A stretch of 64,000 bases of DNA from an uncultured Oscillospiraceae bacterium (GCA_948471095.1 CAOKRG010000003.1:22947-86946); one strand, 5' to 3'; shown: positions 1-8,912, counted from the first letter of the stretch. Notes: generated by a model from the sequence alone, not told the origin. Numbers and translations are program-made.

Positions 1-577
1 GCAGGTCCAGCTGGTGGGGGCACTGGTTCAGCAGGACCCCGCCGCCCTCGCCGGCCCAGGTGGCCCGCCAGTCTCCGGAATCATAATAGATTTGAGTGCG
101 ATACCAGTCGGTGATAATCCAATTGACGCGTTTTAGCCGGCCCAGCGCGCCGCCCTGGACCATCTCCCGCATTTTGCGGTAGAGGCAGTTGGTGCGCTGG
201 TTGAACATCATGGCAAAGACCTTGCCGCTTTGGTCCGCGGCGGCGTTCATCTCCCGCACGGCCTTGGTATAGACCCCGGCGGGTTTTTCGCACAGCACAT
301 GGAGGCCCTGGGCAAAGGCCTCCTGGGCCAGGACGGGGTGCTGGTAGTGGGGCGTGGCGATGAGCACCGCATCGCACAGGCCGCTGCGGATGAGCTCGCT
401 GCCCTCGGGGAAGACGGGGATGCCGGGCAGGTTTTCCTGCGCCCAGGCGCGGCGGGCCTCCCGGCGGTCCGCCACGGCCGCTAGGACGATCTCGGGGGTT
501 TTTCCGGCCAGAATGTTTTGGGAGTGGCCGCTGCCCATATTGCCCAGGCCGATGAGGCCCAGCTTGACTTTTTCCAT
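1..577 (-). CDS. Gfo/Idh/MocA-family oxidoreductase, N-terminal part (cut by window edge)
   Basis: The reading frame begins at an ATG at 577 and runs off the left edge. About 190 residues are visible. They open with a Rossmann beta-alpha-beta containing GLIGLGNMG and later show the CEKPAG motif of the Gfo/Idh/MocA family, whose lysine is catalytic in many members. The family oxidises or reduces sugars and sugar derivatives with NAD(P). A purine-rich ribosome site lies just upstream of the ATG. The substrate cannot be told, and the C-terminal substrate domain is outside the window. A second, more divergent family member lies at 37045-37881 beside a sugar transporter. Confidence 0.85.
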   Translation of the reverse strand, partial: MEKVKLGLIGLGNMGSGHSQNILAGKTPEIVLAAVADRREARRAWAQENLPGIPVFPEGSELIRSGLCDAVLIATPHYQHPVLAQEAFAQGLHVLCEKPAGVYTKAVREMNAAADQSGKVFAMMFNQRTNCLYRKMREMVQGGALGRLKRVNWIITDWYRTQIYYDSGDWRATWAGEGGGVLLNQCPHQLDL

Positions 578-660
578 AAAGGGGACCTTCTTTCTAGGAG
601 GATGGTGGTACTATAAGGATAACGCATTTGGCCGGGAAAAGCAAGGGGGTTGTTCCCCGA

Positions 661-1030
661 GGGAGCACCCAAACGCGTGGATATGTGAAATTAGCCAGGT
701 CAGTGAGCCAGTAAAAGTTTCGTCATTCTCGACTGCCGTCTCGGTCGAGTTGACGAAGCCAACTCGTGCGCTGGGAGAATCGCTCTACTTGGCTTTGCCA
801 AGTAGCCGGCGATTAGCGCCCTTTTCAAGAGGTGGACGAGTTATCCAAAGGATAACTCGTGGGTTCTTAGGGGACTTGACGAAGCCAACGTTATGAGTCC
901 CGCAAGTTCATCTTTGATGAACTTGGCCGCCGGAGGGGGAAGATTGCCAGTGGCAATCGTTCTGACCCGACCGAGCCGGCAGGCGAGACCCCTTCTATTA
1001 CTTCTATAACAACGCCCTTTGGATACTCCC
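661..1030. repeat. MITE-like dispersed element, copy 1
   Basis: A non-coding block of about 370 bp shares most of its sequence with 8598-8912. The ends are imperfect inverted repeats: GGGAGCACCCAAACGCG at 661-677 and TTTGGATACTCCC at 1018-1030. Inside are several short palindromes (for example around 841-860 and 943-960) and the 20-bp core ACCGAGCCGGCAGGCGAGAC at 970-989, which recurs in other intergenic repeats of the window. A further end-like sequence, GGGAGCACTCAAACGC, sits at about 1040-1055. No transposase is present. It looks like a non-autonomous element; mobility is inference. Confidence 0.7.
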
Positions 1031-1137
1031 ATTTCCAGGGGGAGCACTCAAACGCCCCGTTTCGCAGATGGCCCCGGCGGCTCTCCTCCCAGGGCTCCGC
1101 CTCTCTCCGCGTTTGGTCCATATCCAAGCGAATCTTG

Positions 1138-1166
1138 TTGCCTTCCGGCCTTTCCTGTGCTATAAT
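1138..1166 (+). promoter_or_regulatory. Promoter of purL
   Basis: TTGCCT at 1138-1143 and TATAAT at 1161-1166 are separated by 17 bp, a good sigma-A type promoter. Transcription would start near 1173, leaving a leader of about 190 nt before the purL ATG at 1365. Confidence 0.65.
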
Positions 1167-1330
1167 GTACGCAAGGCGTACATTGCGAGTTTTCGCCCTT
1201 CGCGCGAGGCGCGCGTTTTTGCTTTGCAAAAATGCGGCAAAAACTCAAAGCGGATTTATTCTAAAAGCAATGTACGCAAAGCGCACATAACGAGTTTTTG
1301 CCCTTCACGCGGAGGGCGTGCGATTTTATT
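1166..1330 (+). repeat. Duplicated hairpin units in the purL leader, possible attenuator
   Basis: Two imperfect direct repeats start at 1166 and 1271, 105 bp apart. Each begins with a small hairpin (TGTACGC-aag-GCGTACA in unit 1). Each continues to a second GC hairpin followed by T residues: CGCGCG-agg-CGCGCG-TTTTT at 1201-1220 in unit 1, and a weaker CACGC/GCGTG hairpin before ATTTTATTT in unit 2. GAGTTTTCGCC at 1187-1197 can pair with GGCAAAAACTC at 1236-1246, enclosing the first terminator-like hairpin. The arrangement suggests premature termination control of purL. I recognise no known riboswitch class in it. Confidence 0.5.
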
Positions 1331-1364
1331 TCAGCCCATGGCTGGGCCTAGGGAGGATTTTCGT

Positions 1365-4300
1365 ATGGTCAGCAGGATCTATGTGGAAAAGAAAAAAGGC
1401 TATGACGTGGAGGCGGTGGGCCTCCTGGCCGACTTGAGGCAGAGCCTGGGTCTGGAGGGCCTGACCGGCCTGCGCATCGTCAACCGGTACGATATGGAGG
1501 GCCTGTCCCAGGAGCAGTTCCAGGCGGCTGTCGAGACCGTGCTCTCCGAGCCCAATGTGGACCAGGTGTTTCCGGAGGAATACCCCCTTCCGGGGGACTG
1601 CCGCTGGTTCGTCACCGAGTACCTGCCCGGCCAGTTTGACCAGCGGGCCGACTCCGCGGCCCAGTGCGTCCAGCTGCTCACCGGCGGGGAGCGCCCCCTG
1701 TGCCGCACCGCCAAGCTCATCGGCCTGCGGGGGGCCTGCGGCGAGGAGGACTTTGCCCGGGTAAAGTCCTATCTGATCAACCCTGTGGAGTGCCGGGAGG
1801 CCTCCATGGAAAAGCCCGCCACCCTGGCCATGGAAAGCCCCACTCCTCCGGACGTGGCCCGCGTCGTTGGCTTCACCGGCTGGGACGAGGCGGCCATGAA
1901 GGAGTTTTTTGATTCCATGGGCTTTGCCATGACCCTCTCCGACCTGCTCTTCTGCCAGGAGTACTTCCGGGACCAGGAGCGCCGGGACCCCTCCCTGACC
2001 GAGCTGCGGGTCATCGACACCTATTGGAGCGACCACTGCCGCCACACCACCTTCCTCACCCGGCTGAATGACATAAAGGTGGAGGACGGCCCCTTGAAGG
2101 AGGCCGTGGAAAAGGCGCTGGCCGGCTATCTCGCCCTGCGCGCGGAGCTCTATGGCCCGGATACGGACCGGCCAGTCTCCCTGATGGACATGGCCACCAT
2201 TGGCGGCAAGTACTTGAGCAAAAAGGGCCTGTGCCCGGACCTGGACGTAAGCGAGGAGATCAACGCCTGTTCCATTGAGGCCAACGTCACCGTGGACGGC
2301 GAGGCCCAGCCCTGGCTCATCCAGTTTAAGAACGAGACCCACAACCACCCCACGGAGATCGAGCCCTTCGGCGGGGCCGCCACCTGCCTGGGCGGGGCCA
2401 TCCGGGACCCCCTCTCGGGCCGGGCCTATGTGTACCAGGCCATGCGGGTCACGGGCTCCGGCGACCCCACCGTGCCCGTGGAGCAGACCCTGCACGGCAA
2501 GCTGCCCAGCCGGAAGATCACCACCGGCGCGGCCCAGGGCTATTCCAGCTATGGCAACCAGGTGGGCCTGGCCACCGGCCAGGTCACGGAGCTCTACGAC
2601 CCCGGCTATGTGGCCAAGCGCCTGGAGATCGGCGCGGTGGTGGGGGCCTCTCCCAAGGAGAACGTGCGCCGGGAGCGGCCCGCCCCGGGCGACGTGGTTG
2701 TGCTGCTGGGCGGGGCCACGGGCCGGGACGGCATCGGTGGGGCCACGGGCTCCAGCATGGCCCACACGGAAAAGTCCGTGGAGGTCTGCGGGGCCCAGGT
2801 GCAAAAGGGCAACCCGCCCACCGAGCGGAAGATCCAGCGGCTGTTCCGAAACCCGGCCGCGGCCAAGCTGATCAAGCGCTGCAACGATTTCGGCGCGGGC
2901 GGCGTGTGCGTGGCCATCGGCGAGCTGGCCCCGGGGCTTGCCATTGACCTGGACAAGGTGCCGAAAAAGTACGAGGGCCTGGACGGCACGGAGCTGGCCA
3001 TTTCCGAGAGCCAGGAGCGCATGGCCGTGGTCCTGGCCCCAGGGGACGTGGAGGCTTTCCGCGCCTTGGCGGCGGCGGAGAACCTGGACGCCCAGACCGT
3101 GGCTTTGGTCACGGAGGAGCCCCGGCTGAAAATGAACTGGCGGGGCGACCGGGTGGTGGACCTTTCCCGGGCCTTTTTGGATACCAACGGCGTGACCCAG
3201 AACGCCAGCGCGGTGATTGCCGCGCCCCAGGGGCAGGCCTACCGGAACGCGGTGCCCCAGGCCCTGGAGGGCAAAACCGGCGCGGAGGCCCTGCTGGCCA
3301 ATATGGCCCGGCTGGAGGTCTGCGGCCAGAAGGGGCTTTGCGAGCGGTTCGACTCGGTGATCGGCGCGGGCACGGTGCTGATGCCCTTTGGCGGCACGTA
3401 CCAGCTCACTCCCGAGGAGGCCATGGTGGCGAAGGTGCCCCTGCTTTCCGGCGAGACCGATGACGCCACGGCCATGAGCTACGGATACATTCCCGGGGTC
3501 AGCAAATATTCCCCCTTTATGGGCGCGGCCTACGCGGTGGTGGAGAGCCTCTCCAAGCTGCTGGCCGTGGGGGCCGACCCCCTAAAGGCCCGGCTCACCT
3601 TCCAGGAGTATTTTCCCCGGCTCCACGAGGACCCGGCGCGGTGGGGCCTGCCCGCCGCCGCCCTGCTGGGAGCGCTCAGCGCCCAGACCGGCATGGGCCT
3701 GCCCGCCATTGGCGGCAAGGATAGCATGTCCGGCTCCTTCGAGGATTTGGACGTGCCCCCCACCCTGGTAAGCTTTGCCCTTAGCATGACCAAGGCCAGC
3801 CGCACCCTCTCCGCCTGCGTGCGCCGGCCCGGGACCCAGCTGGTGCTGCTCCCCGTGCCCGCCGGGGAGGACGGGATGCCCCATTGGGAGAAGCTCAAGG
3901 AGCTCTACCGCCAGGTGCAGGCCCACATCCATTGCGGAGACATTACCGCAGCGGGCGTGGTCCGGGAGGGCGGGGCCTCGGCCTGCGCGCTGCGCATGTG
4001 CTTTGGCAACAAGCTGGGCTTTAAGTTTGAGAAGGGCCTCTCCCGCGAGACGCTGTACGCCCCCATGGAGGGCGCGCTGGTGGTGGAGGTCTCTCCCGAG
4101 GCGGAGATCTCCTGCGGAATCCTGCTGGGACGCACCACGGGCGGCGGCCTGGTGGAGCTGGACGGGGAGAGGATCCCTGTGGACGCTCTGATCGACGCCT
4201 GGATGGGCACCCTGGAGAAGGTCTTCCCCAACCGGGCCGCTCCGGCCCCCATGCCCCAGGACGTGCCCCTGTACGGCCAGCGCAGCGGGAGGGCTCCGGC

Positions 4301-5111
4301 CATTAAGGCGGCCAAGCCCCGGGTGGTCATTCCCGCTTTTCCGGGCACCAACAGCGAGGTGGACTCGGCCCGGGCCTTTGAGCGGGCGGGGGCCGAGGCC
4401 GAGGTGCTGGTGGTGCGCAACCTGACCCCTTCGGACATCGAGGAGACCATCCGCCGGCTGGAGCGGGCCATCCGCAACAGCCAGATTATTATGATCCCCG
4501 GCGGCTTCTCCGGCGGCGACGAACCCGAGGGCTCGGGCAAATTCATTGCCACCACCTTCCGCAACCCCCTGATTGCCGAGGCGGTCACCCACCTGCTGGA
4601 GCAGCGGGACGGGCTGATGCTGGGCATCTGCAACGGATTCCAGGCCCTGATCAAGCTGGGGCTGGTACCCTATGGGAAGATCACCCCTCCCAGCGCCAAC
4701 GCCCCCACCTTGACCTTTAACTCCCTGGGCCGGCACGCGTCCCGGCTGGTCTACACCCGGGTGACCAGCGTCAAGTCCCCCTGGCTGCGGGGGGCCAAGC
4801 CGGGGGACGTGCACACCATCGCCATCTCCCACGGGGAGGGCCGGTTTGTGGCGGACCAGGCCGCGCTGAAACAGCTTGTGGAAAACGGCCAGATCGCCAC
4901 CCAATATGTGGACCCGGACGGGGCGGTGAGCGGGGACGTTCTGTGGAACCCCAACGGCTCCGTGTGCGGCATCGAGGGCATTACCAGCCCGGACGGGCGA
5001 GTCCTTGGCAAGATGGGCCACAACGAGCGCTGGACCAAGGGCCTGTTTAAAAACGTGCCCGGCCAAAAGGACCAGAGGCTGTTCCGCTCTGGGGTGGAGT
5101 ATTTTGCGTGA
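1365..5111 (+). CDS. purL: Phosphoribosylformylglycinamidine synthase, single-chain (PurL)
   Basis: A 1248-residue protein that converts FGAR, ATP and glutamine to FGAM, the fourth step of purine synthesis, in the cytoplasm. The synthetase half shows NETHNHPTEIEPFGG and FGAGG. The C-terminal glutamine amidotransferase domain (from about residue 985) shows PGGFSGGDEPEG, the nucleophile cysteine in GICNGFQAL and the histidine in SHGEGRF. The length fits the clostridial PurS-PurL-PurQ-like fusion. The ATG at 1365 follows a GGGAGG site. An in-frame extension back to 1068 is rejected because it runs through the leader hairpins and the promoter. Confidence 0.96.
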   Translation: MVSRIYVEKKKGYDVEAVGLLADLRQSLGLEGLTGLRIVNRYDMEGLSQEQFQAAVETVLSEPNVDQVFPEEYPLPGDCRWFVTEYLPGQFDQRADSAAQCVQLLTGGERPLCRTAKLIGLRGACGEEDFARVKSYLINPVECREASMEKPATLAMESPTPPDVARVVGFTGWDEAAMKEFFDSMGFAMTLSDLLFCQEYFRDQERRDPSLTELRVIDTYWSDHCRHTTFLTRLNDIKVEDGPLKEAVEKALAGYLALRAELYGPDTDRPVSLMDMATIGGKYLSKKGLCPDLDVSEEINACSIEANVTVDGEAQPWLIQFKNETHNHPTEIEPFGGAATCLGGAIRDPLSGRAYVYQAMRVTGSGDPTVPVEQTLHGKLPSRKITTGAAQGYSSYGNQVGLATGQVTELYDPGYVAKRLEIGAVVGASPKENVRRERPAPGDVVVLLGGATGRDGIGGATGSSMAHTEKSVEVCGAQVQKGNPPTERKIQRLFRNPAAAKLIKRCNDFGAGGVCVAIGELAPGLAIDLDKVPKKYEGLDGTELAISESQERMAVVLAPGDVEAFRALAAAENLDAQTVALVTEEPRLKMNWRGDRVVDLSRAFLDTNGVTQNASAVIAAPQGQAYRNAVPQALEGKTGAEALLANMARLEVCGQKGLCERFDSVIGAGTVLMPFGGTYQLTPEEAMVAKVPLLSGETDDATAMSYGYIPGVSKYSPFMGAAYAVVESLSKLLAVGADPLKARLTFQEYFPRLHEDPARWGLPAAALLGALSAQTGMGLPAIGGKDSMSGSFEDLDVPPTLVSFALSMTKASRTLSACVRRPGTQLVLLPVPAGEDGMPHWEKLKELYRQVQAHIHCGDITAAGVVREGGASACALRMCFGNKLGFKFEKGLSRETLYAPMEGALVVEVSPEAEISCGILLGRTTGGGLVELDGERIPVDALIDAWMGTLEKVFPNRAAPAPMPQDVPLYGQRSGRAPAIKAAKPRVVIPAFPGTNSEVDSARAFERAGAEAEVLVVRNLTPSDIEETIRRLERAIRNSQIIMIPGGFSGGDEPEGSGKFIATTFRNPLIAEAVTHLLEQRDGLMLGICNGFQALIKLGLVPYGKITPPSANAPTLTFNSLGRHASRLVYTRVTSVKSPWLRGAKPGDVHTIAISHGEGRFVADQAALKQLVENGQIATQYVDPDGAVSGDVLWNPNGSVCGIEGITSPDGRVLGKMGHNERWTKGLFKNVPGQKDQRLFRSGVEYFA

Positions 5112-5126
5112 TTTTAGAGGTAAAAA

Positions 5127-5876
5127 ATGGGGGATACTAACATAAAATATGATGAAAAGTTCGGAATAAACACCTTTAAGCGGGAGATCTGCGCCGAATT
5201 GGGCGGAGATTTCTGGGACAGGCTCACTGAGGATATCAGCCTGCCGGACATCGATACGGAGGCCGCCTGCCAGTGCCGCCGTATGCGGGCGTTTATGGAG
5301 CGCTTTGAGAGCATGGCCGGGCCGGAGACGGCGAAGGACATCCTCTGCCGGGTGCGCCACGGCCTGCACCCGTCCCAGAGCGCCTGGGCCCGGGAGGAAT
5401 TTCTGAGGGCCGGGGACCTGGACGTGTTCCTTCGGTCCCATATGGAAAAGGAGCTGGCCCGCTTTGAGGAGCTGAACCGTAGCGGCGGGGACTTCTACGG
5501 CCAGTACATCACGGACGAGGTGCTTGCCTTTATCCGCGGGAACCCGTCCATGCTGGCCCCGGTGCGGGTGGGGAGCGTGCTGCATGTCATGGCCTTCCCT
5601 GCTGATATGGGCGGATACCTTGGGGCCTTGGACCCGGCGGAGAAGCGGTACCACGCCTGCCACTGCCCCTTTGCCAAGGAGTCCATCCGTTCCGGCGCCC
5701 CTGTCTCCCCTGCCCTGTGCGGCTGCAGCCTGGGACATGTGATGAACTTCGCCGAGGCCTTTCTGGACCGCCCGCTCCAGGGAAGGGTCGTAAGCTCTGT
5801 GCTGGCGGGGGACCTTAGCTGCCAATACGAAATCGATATTCCTCGGGATATCATGGACGAATATGTAAAAACTTAA
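5127..5876 (+). CDS. Cys-rich protein resembling ATC hydrolase / DUF6144
   Basis: A 249-residue soluble protein with no signal peptide, starting 15 bp after purL. The C-terminal third carries CHCPF, an alanine/lysine segment, SPALCGCSLGH and then GDLSCQYEI. This order resembles the L-2-amino-thiazoline-4-carboxylate hydrolase-like and DUF6144 families, where the cysteines are presumed catalytic or metal-binding. The N-terminal half is helical and unrecognised. Its place between purL and the DAHP synthase gene suggests cotranscription but does not reveal a substrate. The family call is from memory of motif order and is moderate at best. Confidence 0.55.
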   Translation: MGDTNIKYDEKFGINTFKREICAELGGDFWDRLTEDISLPDIDTEAACQCRRMRAFMERFESMAGPETAKDILCRVRHGLHPSQSAWAREEFLRAGDLDVFLRSHMEKELARFEELNRSGGDFYGQYITDEVLAFIRGNPSMLAPVRVGSVLHVMAFPADMGGYLGALDPAEKRYHACHCPFAKESIRSGAPVSPALCGCSLGHVMNFAEAFLDRPLQGRVVSSVLAGDLSCQYEIDIPRDIMDEYVKT

Positions 5877-5898
5877 CTTAATAGAAAGCGTGATACCA

Positions 5899-6930
5899 AT
5901 GTCCATGCAGTTAAACCGCCAGCTCCCCCTGCCCGCCGACCTAAAGGCCCAGTACCCTCTTTCTCCCGCCATCCAGGCCTTAAAAGCCCGGCGGGACCAG
6001 GAGATCCGGGCGGTGTTCGAGGGCCGCTCCGATAAGTTTTTGGTCATTGTGGGCCCCTGTTCCGCCGACAACCAGGACGCTGTGCTGGAATACGTCCACC
6101 GGCTGGCCGAGGTGAACGAGGCGGTAAAGGACCGGCTGGTGCTCATCCCCCGGGTGTATACCAACAAGCCCCGCACCACGGGCCAGGGCTACAAAGGGAT
6201 GCTCCACCAGCCCTCGCCGGACAAGGCCCCGGACCTTTTGGAGGGCATCATCGCCATCCGGCGTATGCACATCCGGGTGATGGAGGAGTGCGGCCTGACC
6301 GCCGCCGACGAGATGCTCTACCCGGAGAACCGCAGCTATCTGGACGACGTGCTCTGCTACGAGGCGGTGGGGGCCCGGTCGGTGGAGAACCAGCAGCACC
6401 GGCTTACCGCCAGCGGCATGGACATCCCCGTGGGCATGAAGAACCCCACCAGCGGGGATCTCTCCGTCATGCTCAATTCCATCCAGGCGGCCCAAAGCTC
6501 CCACAACTTTTTATACCGGGGCTGGGACGCCACCACCGAAGGCAACCCCCTGGCCCACGCCATTTTGCGGGGCGGCGTGGACAAATACGGCACCTGCGTG
6601 CCCAACTACCACTATGAGGACCTGATGCGCCTGTGCGAACTCTACCAGGGCCGGGACCTGAAAAACCCCGCCGCCATTGTGGACGTAAACCACTCCAATT
6701 CCGACAAGAAGTACAAGGAGCAGGTCCGCATTGTCAGCGAGGTGCTCCACAGCCGGAGGTACGACCCACGCGTTCGGGCGCTGGTCAAGGGCGTGATGAT
6801 CGAGAGCTACCTGGAGGAAGGCTCGCAGCCCATCGAGGGAGAGCGGATTTACGGCAAGTCCATCACCGACCCCTGCCTGGGCTGGGCCGATACCCGTAAG
6901 CTGCTGTTCCATATTGCGGAAAACGTATAA
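5899..6930 (+). CDS. aroF: 3-deoxy-7-phosphoheptulonate synthase, class I
   Basis: A 343-residue DAHP synthase that condenses phosphoenolpyruvate and erythrose 4-phosphate, the first committed step of the shikimate pathway. Visible motifs are IVGPCSADN near residue 50, PRVYTNKPRT near residue 80, KNPTSGD and the metal-site region VDVNHSNS. The length matches the AroF/G/H type. The frame extends 9 nt back to a GTG at 5890, but the ATG at 5899 fits the family better. Feedback specificity (Phe, Tyr or Trp) cannot be read. A PheA gene for a later aromatic step lies at 62060-63199. Confidence 0.93.
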   Translation: MSMQLNRQLPLPADLKAQYPLSPAIQALKARRDQEIRAVFEGRSDKFLVIVGPCSADNQDAVLEYVHRLAEVNEAVKDRLVLIPRVYTNKPRTTGQGYKGMLHQPSPDKAPDLLEGIIAIRRMHIRVMEECGLTAADEMLYPENRSYLDDVLCYEAVGARSVENQQHRLTASGMDIPVGMKNPTSGDLSVMLNSIQAAQSSHNFLYRGWDATTEGNPLAHAILRGGVDKYGTCVPNYHYEDLMRLCELYQGRDLKNPAAIVDVNHSNSDKKYKEQVRIVSEVLHSRRYDPRVRALVKGVMIESYLEEGSQPIEGERIYGKSITDPCLGWADTRKLLFHIAENV

Positions 6931-6963
6931 GGGCAAAGGCTCTTTTGTTCAATCATCTGTCAG

Positions 6964-7010
6964 AAAAAAGCAAGCGGGTCCGGTTTTCCACCGGCCTGCT
7001 TGCTTTTTGC
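6964..7010. terminator. Terminator after the DAHP synthase gene
   Basis: An AAGCAAGC...GCTTGCTT stem with a GC extension, flanked by an A run on the left and a T run on the right. It can stop transcription from aroF and from the convergent 7027-7248 gene. Confidence 0.75.
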
Positions 7011-7026
7011 ATGGCGCGCGGCTTGG

Positions 7027-7248
7027 CTAGAGCTTGAAGTCCTCCGGGTCGAAATCCGTACGGAGGGGCGGGGACGGGCGGGGGGTTCGAAGCAGAGGAT
7101 TGTAAAGGTAGGAGCGGCAGTTCTCGCCTGGGCCTGGGAGGCGGAGGGTGCAGGCCGGGCGGTCCGCGGGCCCGCCGTTATGGTAGCAGTAGGCGCAGTC
7201 CTGGGGGACCGACTGGCCGAAGAGGGGGGATTTTTTCTTTTTGCCCAT
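7027..7248 (-). CDS. Small Cys-rich protein of unknown function
   Basis: A 73-residue protein starting with a lysine run (MGKKKKS) followed by CAYCYHNGG, a further cysteine in ACTL and another in NCRSY. It ends in a proline-rich tail with FDPEDF. The four to five cysteines and a histidine suggest a small zinc- or metal-binding knob. I recall similar short clostridial proteins annotated only as hypothetical. It has its own promoter at 7381-7409 and ends at the bidirectional terminator. Other frames here give longer but compositionally odd translations. No function is proposed. Confidence 0.7.
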   Translation of the reverse strand: MGKKKKSPLFGQSVPQDCAYCYHNGGPADRPACTLRLPGPGENCRSYLYNPLLRTPRPSPPLRTDFDPEDFKL

Positions 7249-7380
7249 GAAAAAGATTCCTTCCTGTGGCAGGATGTTTTCGACTCTGCGGCCTCCTGGC
7301 TCAAAAGGGGCCTTTGAACCAGGAAGCGGGGCCGCCTAACTCCCGAACCGGAGCGGCCGGCCTCTAAAGTGTCTTACTCT

Positions 7381-7409
7381 ATTATAGTGGATGAAGCTGA
7401 AGTTCGCAA
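7381..7409 (-). promoter_or_regulatory. Minus-strand promoter for the small Cys-rich gene
   Basis: On the minus strand TTGCGA (7404-7409) and TATAAT (7381-7386) are separated by 17 bp, about 130 bp upstream of the ATG at 7248. Confidence 0.6.
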
Positions 7410-7452
7410 GGTGAAATTTTGAGAGGGTTAGCGCGGCGAGTAAGCCTTTTCC

Positions 7453-8574
7453 TCATCTGACGCCGTCCCGGCCCTTCTCCACCAGCAGCAAAAACGCCCC
7501 GCACATGAGCAGCAGGGAGGCCCCGCCCAGCAGCGTGCCGGAAAACACTCCGCCTCCGGCCCCCACCGGGGCCAAGGTTTCCACCGCCGCCCGGGGCGCC
7601 AGGCGGTTCAGCAGCAGGAAGCATCCGGCGGACATGAGGCCGTGGACAAGGCGGCACAGGAAGAATTTCCACAGCTTGCAGGGAATCTCTGGGAAAAAGG
7701 AAAACACCTGCAAATGGACGCACAGCCCCCCAAAAGCCAGCCCGAAGGCGTAAAAGACCCCCGCGCACTGGAACCGCGCCGCCTCTCCCGCGCCGCCGGT
7801 GACTTCCAGCAGGAAGGCCAGCACCGCGGCGGACTCAAAGGGGCTGAACAGCCCGGTGCGGGCCAGTTTGGCCGTAAGAATCCCATAGAGGCCGCTGCCC
7901 AGCAGGATGGAGGTGAATCCGGAGAACAGCACCACGCAGGCGCACATGGCCAGGGTGCTCTGGGACGCGTCCCGCACCGAGGACGTCAGCGCCATCGCCA
8001 AAGGGGCGGGACGCTCCACCGGCGGGGACTCCGGCCCCAAAGGCGCGCGGAAGGCGGTGATTACCCCCAGCAGCAGGCCGGAAAGAGTCACCGAGGCGAA
8101 CAGCAGCAGGCCCGCCCGGGGGCTTCCCAGCAGGCCGAAGCCCACAAAGCTGACCACAAAGGCAAGGCCCGGGTTGACGCAGAACAGCAGCATCCGCCCC
8201 GCCTGTTCCCGGGTGATGAGGCCCTTCTCCAGCAGCAGGGAGGCCCCGCGGGCCCCGGCGGGATAGCCTCCCAGAAAGCTCATAAAGACCGGAACCCCGC
8301 AGCAGCCCGGAAGCCGGAACAACCACCGGACCGGCTTTTGCAGAAAACGCCCCAAAAAGGCCGAGGCCGGGGAGCGCACCGCGAAGCTGGCCAGGGCCAT
8401 GTAGGGGAAGAGGGAGGGGGTCAGCACAGTCAGGCAGTAGCCGATGCTTTGGGCAACGCTTTGGCGGACCGTCTCCGGATAGGCCAGCAACGCGGCCAGG
8501 GCCAGCAGAAAGCCCAGGGCGCTCCAGATTCCGGAGCGGGAGAGGGACCGGGAGAATTTAAATTTGCGCTCCAT
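7453..8574 (-). CDS. YlbJ-like sporulation integral membrane protein
   Basis: A 373-residue polytopic membrane protein with roughly eight hydrophobic segments, the first near residue 20. The segments LTPSLFPYMALASF and MSFLGGYPAGARGA resemble YlbJ and the nucleoside-recognition gate-domain family. In Bacillus, YlbJ is made under sigma-E and is needed for normal spores. The GGYPAG signature and the helix spacing support the call. The transported compound, if any, is unknown. The gene stands alone on the minus strand, downstream of the repeat at 8598-8912. Confidence 0.8.
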   Translation of the reverse strand: MERKFKFSRSLSRSGIWSALGFLLALAALLAYPETVRQSVAQSIGYCLTVLTPSLFPYMALASFAVRSPASAFLGRFLQKPVRWLFRLPGCCGVPVFMSFLGGYPAGARGASLLLEKGLITREQAGRMLLFCVNPGLAFVVSFVGFGLLGSPRAGLLLFASVTLSGLLLGVITAFRAPLGPESPPVERPAPLAMALTSSVRDASQSTLAMCACVVLFSGFTSILLGSGLYGILTAKLARTGLFSPFESAAVLAFLLEVTGGAGEAARFQCAGVFYAFGLAFGGLCVHLQVFSFFPEIPCKLWKFFLCRLVHGLMSAGCFLLLNRLAPRAAVETLAPVGAGGGVFSGTLLGGASLLLMCGAFLLLVEKGRDGVR

Positions 8575-8597
8575 GCAGTCAAGTCCTTTCTAAGTTT

Positions 8598-8912
8598 GGG
8601 TGTGTCCAAACGCGCGTTTTGTTAAGAGAAAAGCCCGCCAAGTGCAACAGTAAAAGTGTCGTCATTCTCGACTGCCGTCTCGGTCGAGTTGACGAAGTCA
8701 ACTCGTGCGCTGGACAATCGCCACTGGCGATTAGCGCCCTTTTCAAGAGGTGGACGAGTTATCCAAAGGATAACTCGTGGGTTTTTAGGGACAACGTCCC
8801 TAAGCCGCTGGAGGGCGCTGCTCCCCTGTGGGGAGCGTTTAGCGCCGACCGAGCCGGCAGGCGAGACTCCACTCCGTATTACTCCCCCAAAATGCGTCCT
8901 TTGGACACTCCC
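8598..8912. repeat. MITE-like dispersed element, copy 2
   Basis: About 315 bp homologous to 661-1030. The ends are inverted: GGGTGTGTCCAAACGCG at 8598-8614 and TTTGGACACTCCC at 8900-8912. The shared interior runs from about 8649 through the core ACCGAGCCGGCAGGCGAGAC at 8848-8867. It is shorter than copy 1 because internal modules differ. It fills the gap between the ylbJ-like gene and yqfC. Confidence 0.7.

Noticed and set aside
661-1030. Insertion sequence
   Set aside because: There is no transposase frame, and the size and ends fit a non-autonomous element better.
1068-1364. N-terminal extension of purL by 99 codons
   Set aside because: The extension runs through the promoter and leader hairpins and begins within the repeat-derived region. 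A GGGAGG site and family-like start support 1365.
1166-1364. Purine riboswitch before purL
   Set aside because: I see no conserved purine-riboswitch loops or three-way junction; only duplicated hairpins.
1326-6179. Long minus-strand open frames (492 and 865 codons) opposite purL and its neighbours
   Set aside because: They are shadows of GC-rich coding sequence on the plus strand, with compositionally odd Gly/His/Leu/Val-rich translations and no motif.
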